From NCBI RefSeq assembly GCF_009827295.1, contig NZ_WTYD01000001.1, positions 124,001 through 188,000 on the forward strand: a DNA stretch of 64,000 nucleotides. The letters are read 5' to 3'. This DNA is from Qipengyuania pelagi (GTDB lineage Bacteria > Pseudomonadota > Alphaproteobacteria > Sphingomonadales > Sphingomonadaceae). Shown one piece after another: positions 61,271 to 64,000 of the stretch. How positions within the stretch are numbered: the stretch's first letter is position 1; every line of letters begins with the position of its first letter. The notes below the pieces were generated by a model. It searched no databases, was not told where the DNA came from, and saw only the letters and a list, made by a program, of their open reading frames with translations. A program made the translations under genes and the position numbers.

Positions 61271-63400
61271 TCAGAAATTCCCGCTGACGGTCAGGCGGAA
61301 GATCGGACCGATCCGGCGGCGCGAGGTCTCGCGGAACAGGATCTCGTCGGTCGGACGCGGCGCGGCGAAGACCGTGCGCTCGAAATTCTGCGTCGCGCCA
61401 AGGATGTTCGACGCCGAGGCGTTGAACGTCAGGCCGAACACATCCTTGTTCTCCACGAACACATCCACGAAGGTCGGGCCTTCGCCGCCGCGCCCGATCT
61501 CGAAGCGGCGCGAATAGGGCGCATTGTCGTTGCTGAACAATCCGGCGCCATAGGCCCAATCGGACTCCGCGATGTCGTGGCGAAAATTCGCCTCGATATA
61601 GTCGATGGTGCTGTTGGAGAACGGACGCTCCAGCCCGGTGAACGGATCAGTGACGTTCTGCGACGCGCTCGCCGCGGTGACGTCGAAACGCACGCCCTTC
61701 GCGCCGATCGGATCGAGCTTGAGCGTACCAGTTGCGGTGATCCGGCTGGATCGCGCATCGCCGATATTCCCCCGCGCCTCGCCGCCATTGTCGAGCGGGA
61801 AGAAATCGATGAAATCCTCGAATCGGCGGTAGGAATATTCGAGCTTGAGCGACCCCCACGGACCGAAGCGGCGATTGGCCTCGATATTGAAATCCCAGCT
61901 CTGCACCGGGCGCAGCGCATTGTTGCCCGCGTTCTGATTGTCGTCGTCGAGCGCCACGCTGGCGAGAAAATCGCCGAACGACAACTGGCCGACCTTGCGC
62001 GTCACCTTGACCGAAGCGTCGAAATTCCCGCCCGGTGTCCAGGCGAGCGAGAGCGATCCCTTGGGCCGCTGGAAGCTGCGCGAATTGGCCGCCGAGCCGG
62101 TCTGTTCGATGCGCGAATATTCACCGCCCGCCGTCGCCTGCACGGCGATGGTCCGCGTGACCTGCTTGCTGAAGGACAGGATCGCCTCATAGCGATCCTC
62201 GGTCACGCCGCCCGTCCCGGCGGGGAAGGGGATGGCGACGAACTCTCCTTCGGGAGACAGGCGGAACAGACCTGACGCGCGGTCGAGGCGATTGAACGCG
62301 GCCTCGCCAGCCAGCTGCCAGTCGGCGGAGAGCATCCGCCAGCCATATTCGAATCGTCCGATGCGTTCGCCAATACGGTTGGTCTGGGTAAAGCGGTTGC
62401 CGCGCGGCAGCGAGCCGTCGTCGAAGCTGTCGATGACGCGGCTTTCGAACTCGTCGCGCTCGTAGCGTTCCAAGCCGATCAGTTTCATCCGGCCGGGGCC
62501 GAGGGGAAATTCTATATCGCCGCCGATCTCGTATTCCGGCCCGCGCTCGCGCGCATCGGCGATGCGATCGCGCCGGGGGCGGAGCAGCGATGTGGCGGTT
62601 TCAGGCGTCTCCTCGAAAAAGAAATCCTCGCCATATTTGAGATTCAGATTGGCAAGCACGCTGTCGGAGAATTTGTAGGTGAAGCGGGTCGAAAGCTCAG
62701 GATTGTCGAACCCGCCGGAAAATTTGGTCGCCTGTGTCTCGATGAGATCGCCGCGACCATCGGTGATGATGATGTCGCCATCCGCGCCGAAGCGCTGATT
62801 GCCGTTGCTGAGCGCGACGGTGTATTCGAGCGCGCCGCTCTTGCCGGTCAACGAGATTTGACCGCCGTATAATTGCGGCTGCGCGTTATAGGCGCGAAAG
62901 CCCGCCGTGTAGCGGAACTGGCCCGAACTGCCGCTGCGCGCGATGACCACATTGGCGACCTGCCCGGTGAGGCCGGGGATGTCGAGGACCGTTCCATCCA
63001 CGATCTCGATCCGGACCACGTCGCTTGCGGGGATGCGCTGCAACTGGTCGCGCGCGCCGTCGGATTTGCTCGATAGCCGCTCGCCATTGATCAGGACGTT
63101 CTGGCTCGCCTGGCCGAGGCCGCGTGCCGAACCGCGCTGTTCCGTAATCACGAAACCGGGGATGCGCGTGACCATGTCGAGCGCATTGCGCGGCGCGAAC
63201 TGGGCGAAATACGCCGGTTCGTAGACGGTGCCCCGGCCCTTCTCGGTGCCATCCGCGACATTCGCGGTCGGCGCGCCTTCGCCCTGAAGCGGCTCGCCAT
63301 CCTGGGCTATCCCTGCGGTGGCCGTCCCTGCGAGCAGCAGTGCGGCGCACCAGCGCAACGCCGGACAGAAACGGTAACTGGCGAAGATATCCTCCCTCAT
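61271..63400 (-). CDS. TonB-dependent outer-membrane receptor
   Basis: 709-residue receptor. The signal peptide ends about residue 32 (AGIAQDGEP). The plug domain (about 60-170) has MVTRIPGFVITEQRGSARG and VLINGERLSSKSDGA; a 22-strand barrel follows and ends in Phe (RLTVSGNF), as needed for outer-membrane assembly. No siderophore synthesis genes are near. ATG 63400 was chosen for the signal peptide; the longer frame is antisense to clpP. It is upstream of the amidase by 43 bases, a likely operon. Confidence 0.88.
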   Translation of the reverse strand: MREDIFASYRFCPALRWCAALLLAGTATAGIAQDGEPLQGEGAPTANVADGTEKGRGTVYEPAYFAQFAPRNALDMVTRIPGFVITEQRGSARGLGQASQNVLINGERLSSKSDGARDQLQRIPASDVVRIEIVDGTVLDIPGLTGQVANVVIARSGSSGQFRYTAGFRAYNAQPQLYGGQISLTGKSGALEYTVALSNGNQRFGADGDIIITDGRGDLIETQATKFSGGFDNPELSTRFTYKFSDSVLANLNLKYGEDFFFEETPETATSLLRPRRDRIADARERGPEYEIGGDIEFPLGPGRMKLIGLERYERDEFESRVIDSFDDGSLPRGNRFTQTNRIGERIGRFEYGWRMLSADWQLAGEAAFNRLDRASGLFRLSPEGEFVAIPFPAGTGGVTEDRYEAILSFSKQVTRTIAVQATAGGEYSRIEQTGSAANSRSFQRPKGSLSLAWTPGGNFDASVKVTRKVGQLSFGDFLASVALDDDNQNAGNNALRPVQSWDFNIEANRRFGPWGSLKLEYSYRRFEDFIDFFPLDNGGEARGNIGDARSSRITATGTLKLDPIGAKGVRFDVTAASASQNVTDPFTGLERPFSNSTIDYIEANFRHDIAESDWAYGAGLFSNDNAPYSRRFEIGRGGEGPTFVDVFVENKDVFGLTFNASASNILGATQNFERTVFAAPRPTDEILFRETSRRRIGPIFRLTVSGNF

Positions 63401-63601
63401 TGCCCACAGCTGTAATCGCTTTTGTCGGCGCGAATATCCGCCATCGACCGGGTGCAATCCTCGCCCGATGAACGGTCTGCCGACGCCGATGTGGCGCGTC
63501 GAACCGCACACCGTGTTGCGCGATAGGGTAAACACCCTTGAAAACGCCCCTATGATAGCGACATAGCGGGGCGAAACGGACGGCAAGGACACTCCATCAC
63601 T

Positions 63602-64000
63602 ATGATCGATCTCAGCGCAGCACTCGGCGACACTTACGGAACGCAGGGCCAGTTCACTCGCGATCCCAACACCGGCGCACTCGTGCCCGTGGTCGTCGAA
63701 CAGACCAGCCGGGGCGAGCGCAGCTTCGATATCTTCAGCCGCCTGCTGCGCGAACGCATCGTGTTCGTGACCGGGCAGGTGGAAGACGGGATGGCCTCGC
63801 TCATCACCGCGCAGCTGCTGTTCCTCGAAAGCGAAAATCCCTCGAAGCCGATCAGCATGTACATCAACTCGCCCGGCGGCGTCGTGACGGCCGGCATGGC
63901 GATCCACGACACGATGCAGTATATCAAGCCGCGCGTGTCGACCGTCTGCATGGGGCAGGCCGCCTCGATGGGCAGCTTCCTCCTCGCGGCAGGCGAGCCG
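63602..64000 (+). CDS. clpP: ATP-dependent Clp protease proteolytic subunit, 3' end outside window
   Basis: The first 133 residues of ClpP; the frame is open to the window edge. Clear family blocks: [34 protein letters not shown], and [16 protein letters not shown] with catalytic Ser122. The His and Asp of the triad lie beyond the end. The N-terminus is about 20 residues longer than mature E. coli ClpP and may be processed. AAGGA is 13 bases upstream. The usual tig-clpP neighbourhood is split here by three opposite-strand genes. Confidence 0.95.
   Translation, partial: MIDLSAALGDTYGTQGQFTRDPNTGALVPVVVEQTSRGERSFDIFSRLLRERIVFVTGQVEDGMASLITAQLLFLESENPSKPISMYINSPGGVVTAGMAIHDTMQYIKPRVSTVCMGQAASMGSFLLAAGEP

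Noticed and set aside
1..64000. CRISPR arrays, insertion sequences, prophage and rRNA genes.
   Set aside because: No regularly spaced repeats, transposase or phage structural genes, or rRNA motifs were seen.

Overview
The window is high-GC (roughly 63-65 %), densely packed alphaproteobacterial chromosome. The gene content points to Sphingomonadales, most likely Erythrobacteraceae (Erythrobacter/Qipengyuania/Porphyrobacter type): a complete EcfG/NepR/PhyR general stress response (GSR) locus with an HWE-family kinase, a class I PHA synthase with a Lys-rich phasin, LptF/LptG, DUF1289, DUF3297, DUF427 and DUF2721 proteins, and a TonB receptor next to a lipoprotein amidase. The placement is inferred from protein families; no database search was run.

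Layout. 1-6.8 kb: a type 1 copper cupredoxin (cut by the window start), a GGDEF-EAL protein, a LOG-family protein, the glmM-thiD pair and sodB. 6.9-13.5 kb: an AI-2E family transporter, then the GSR locus: ecfG and nepR (minus), a CHASE-HWE kinase (plus), phyR (minus), a Crp/Fnr regulator (plus), a candidate C-rich-loop small RNA and a single-domain response regulator. EcfG-type promoters (GGAAC-N16/17-CGTT) can be read directly in front of nepR, the kinase, phyR and, less exactly, the response regulator. 13.6-23.1 kb: GNAT-like proteins, a fatty acid desaturase, lptF-lptG, DUF427, clpS, phasin and phaC. 23.2-32.1 kb: aminotransferase, two winged-helix regulators, acyl-CoA metabolism genes, nitronate monooxygenase, aldo/keto reductase and a tandem pair of Crp/Fnr paralogues. 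32.2-40.6 kb: glycosyltransferases including a sucrose-phosphate-synthase/phosphatase-type fusion, a diguanylate cyclase, then a truncated GT2 and an unrecognised lower-GC gene beside tRNA-Val. 41-52 kb: sppA, pyrB with a pseudo-dihydroorotase, a ParA/SPOR cluster, DUF418, and bfd-bfr. 52-64 kb: der, a CHAP protein, DUF3297, three very small proline/acid-rich ORFs behind an EcfG-like promoter, tRNA-Leu, trigger factor, a three-gene minus-strand block (antiporter, amidase, TonB receptor) and the start of clpP, cut by the window end.

How it fits together. The strongest theme is the stress regulon. The core switch (kinase to PhyR to NepR to EcfG) appears to feed back on itself through one almost perfectly palindromic divergent promoter, and may extend to a GsrN-like small RNA, a response regulator and a cluster of micro-proteins about 43 kb away. 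Other working units are storage polymer (phaC/phasin with tandem operator-like palindromes), LPS export (lptFG), iron storage (bfd/bfr), pyrimidine synthesis (pyrB with an inactive-looking PyrC) and protein quality control (tig, clpP, clpS). No CRISPR array, rRNA, complete insertion sequence or prophage was seen.
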